A stretch of 64,000 nt of DNA from JBFXIE01 sp050176255 (lineage in GTDB: Bacteria > Pseudomonadota > Gammaproteobacteria > Burkholderiales > Burkholderiaceae_C), in assembly GCF_050176255.1 (NCBI RefSeq), contig NZ_JBFXIE010000005.1. One strand, given 5' to 3'. Shown here one piece after another: positions 62,947-64,000 of this stretch (within the stretch, counting starts at the first letter, position 1; the number at the start of each line of letters is the position of its first letter). The position numbers were made by a program, and so were the translations under genes. The notes below the pieces were generated by a model. That model did no database searches and was not told where the DNA came from. It saw nothing but the letters and a program-made list of their open reading frames with translations.

Positions 62947-63915
62947 ATGCAATACATCACTGCCGCGGTGCTCGCGGCGTTCGCGGGCTACGTGGGTGCG
63001 TGGTATCTGGGCGTGCTCGAAGGCAACTTCGCGCTGCTGCTGTTTCTGGCCACCGTGGTAACGGGAGGCTACTGGCTGGCTGAGCGGTTTTACTTTTTGC
63101 CGCGCCGCCGCCAGGCCGCGCAAGCGCTGGCGGACGCTGCCGCCCAGCGCCGCGCAGAGCTCGATCGCATGGGTATCCAGAAGGTGGACGAGGGCGATCT
63201 GCACGAGGCCAGTAGTCGCATCCTCATGCAGCCCTGGTGGCTGGACTGGACGGCGGGACTGTTCCCGGTGATCGCCATCGTGTTTTTGCTGCGCTCGTTC
63301 CTGTTCGAGCCCTTCAAGATTCCTTCGGGCTCGATGATCCCGACGCTACTGGTGGGCGACCTGATCCTGGTGAACAAATTCACCTACGGCCTGCGCCTGC
63401 CCGTGCTCAACACCAAGATCACCGAAGGCAACCCGCTGCAGCGCGGCGACGTGGTGGTGTTCCGCTACCCGCCGCAGCCCAATATGGACTACATCAAGCG
63501 CGTGGCCGGCGTGCCGGGCGACGAGGTGGCGTACCTGAACAAGCGCCTTACCGTCAACGGCAAGCCCGTGCCCACCACGCAGCTGCCCGACTTCTTTGAC
63601 CGCGACGCAATGCGCTACTTTCAGCAGTTTGACGAACAGCTGGGCGAGCGCAGCCACCGCATCCTGAACACGCCCGAGGTGCCCGCCTTCGTGCACGGCG
63701 CCAGCAACTTCCCGGGGCGTGACCAATGCCGCTACAGCGTCGAGGGCGTGAGCTGCAAGGTGCCCGAGGGCCACTATTTCATGATGGGCGACAACCGTGA
63801 TAATTCGCTCGACTCGCGCTACTGGGGCTTCGTGCCGGACGAGAACATCGTCGGCAAGGCCTTCTTCGTGTGGATGAACTTTGGTGACCTCAAGCGCATC
63901 GGGTCGTTCAACTAA
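62947..63915 (+). CDS. lepB: signal peptidase I
   Basis: A 322-residue inner-membrane serine protease that removes signal peptides. Two N-terminal helices (about 1-40), a cytoplasmic loop and a third membrane segment (about 100-120) precede the periplasmic catalytic domain. The catalytic Ser is in IPSGSMIPTLLVGD, the Lys is in MDYIKRVAGVPGDEV, and the C-terminal MMGDNRDNSLDSRYWG box is intact. The ATG at 62947 matches family N-termini; the frame is open up to the end of lepA. lepA-lepB is the usual order. Confidence 0.96.
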   Translation: MQYITAAVLAAFAGYVGAWYLGVLEGNFALLLFLATVVTGGYWLAERFYFLPRRRQAAQALADAAAQRRAELDRMGIQKVDEGDLHEASSRILMQPWWLDWTAGLFPVIAIVFLLRSFLFEPFKIPSGSMIPTLLVGDLILVNKFTYGLRLPVLNTKITEGNPLQRGDVVVFRYPPQPNMDYIKRVAGVPGDEVAYLNKRLTVNGKPVPTTQLPDFFDRDAMRYFQQFDEQLGERSHRILNTPEVPAFVHGASNFPGRDQCRYSVEGVSCKVPEGHYFMMGDNRDNSLDSRYWGFVPDENIVGKAFFVWMNFGDLKRIGSFN

Positions 63916-63943
63916 CCAGCACATTCAGAGGGGGAAAGCAGCT

Positions 63944-64000
63944 ATGACACCGCAACGCATCAACAGTCGCAGGCAACAGCGCGGGCTGTCGTTCATCGGC
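63944..64000 (+). CDS. DUF4845 family protein, N-terminal fragment
   Basis: Only the first 19 codons are in the window: MTPQRINSRRQQRGLSFIG. A short basic N-terminus followed by GLSFIG, then a membrane helix, is typical of the DUF4845 protein lying between lepB and rnc in beta- and gammaproteobacteria. GAGGGGGAAAG precedes the ATG. Position is the main support. Confidence 0.6.
   Translation, partial: MTPQRINSRRQQRGLSFIG

Overview
The window looks like chromosomal DNA of a betaproteobacterium of the family Comamonadaceae (Acidovorax, Comamonas or Alicycliphilus type). The evidence is high GC with strong G/C third-position preference, the gene orders rluC-gph-Rieske-sppA, maf/yceD-rpmF-plsX-fabHDG-acpP-fabF and rpoE-rseA-rseB-degP-lepA-lepB, a Bug-family binding protein, and small dispersed repeats of a kind I recall from this family. 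I see no insertion sequence, prophage, CRISPR array, rRNA or tRNA gene. Coding density is high and genes run on both strands.

Layout. Positions 1-2488 (minus) hold an aromatic degradation operon, catB-catA-benA (benA cut by the window edge). It diverges from a CatR/BenM-type LysR regulator, and a perfect ATAC-N7-GTAT operator lies between them. From 3.8 to 7.6 kb are an orphan PEP-CTERM protein, a CPBP membrane protease, a dienelactone hydrolase-family protein and a His-rich ZIP transporter. From 7.7 to 12.2 kb an AlgZ/AlgR-like two-component pair diverges from argH, followed by a Bug-type binding protein. From 12.3 to 30.0 kb a giant alpha-2-macroglobulin with an intact CLEQ thioester and penicillin-binding protein 1C flank an inserted block. 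That block holds a BCCT (choline/betaine-type) transporter, a Ugp-like ABC importer, an endonuclease/exonuclease/phosphatase-family protein, a YkvA-like protein and a protein that appears to carry two tandem methylglyoxal-synthase folds.

From 30.1 to 41.0 kb are a Cache-PAS-PAS-GGDEF diguanylate cyclase, a 2-hydroxyacid oxidase, a DMT exporter, DNA polymerase IV, a PAS-containing chemoreceptor with a decayed chemoreceptor fragment behind it, queF, a prolyl-4-hydroxylase-like protein, an unknown protein and yaaA. From 41.1 to 64.0 kb are housekeeping genes: rne, divergent rluC-gph-Rieske-sppA, an RsmI-like methyltransferase with maf, yceD-rpmF-plsX and the type II fatty acid synthesis genes, the sigma-E stress operon, lepA, lepB and the start of a DUF4845 gene.

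The most unusual signal is a family of about 14 degenerate copies of a 40-60 bp palindromic repeat. Its core is two AGCGCT boxes followed by AGCAGCTAT and a short stem tail. Copies lie in intergenic DNA on both strands, and several lie in frame inside genes (alpha-2-macroglobulin, pbpC, sppA, rseB). Others supply a ribosome-binding site, overlap a start codon, or supply a stop codon. A second, unrelated three-hairpin element sits inside the Ugp-like operon.
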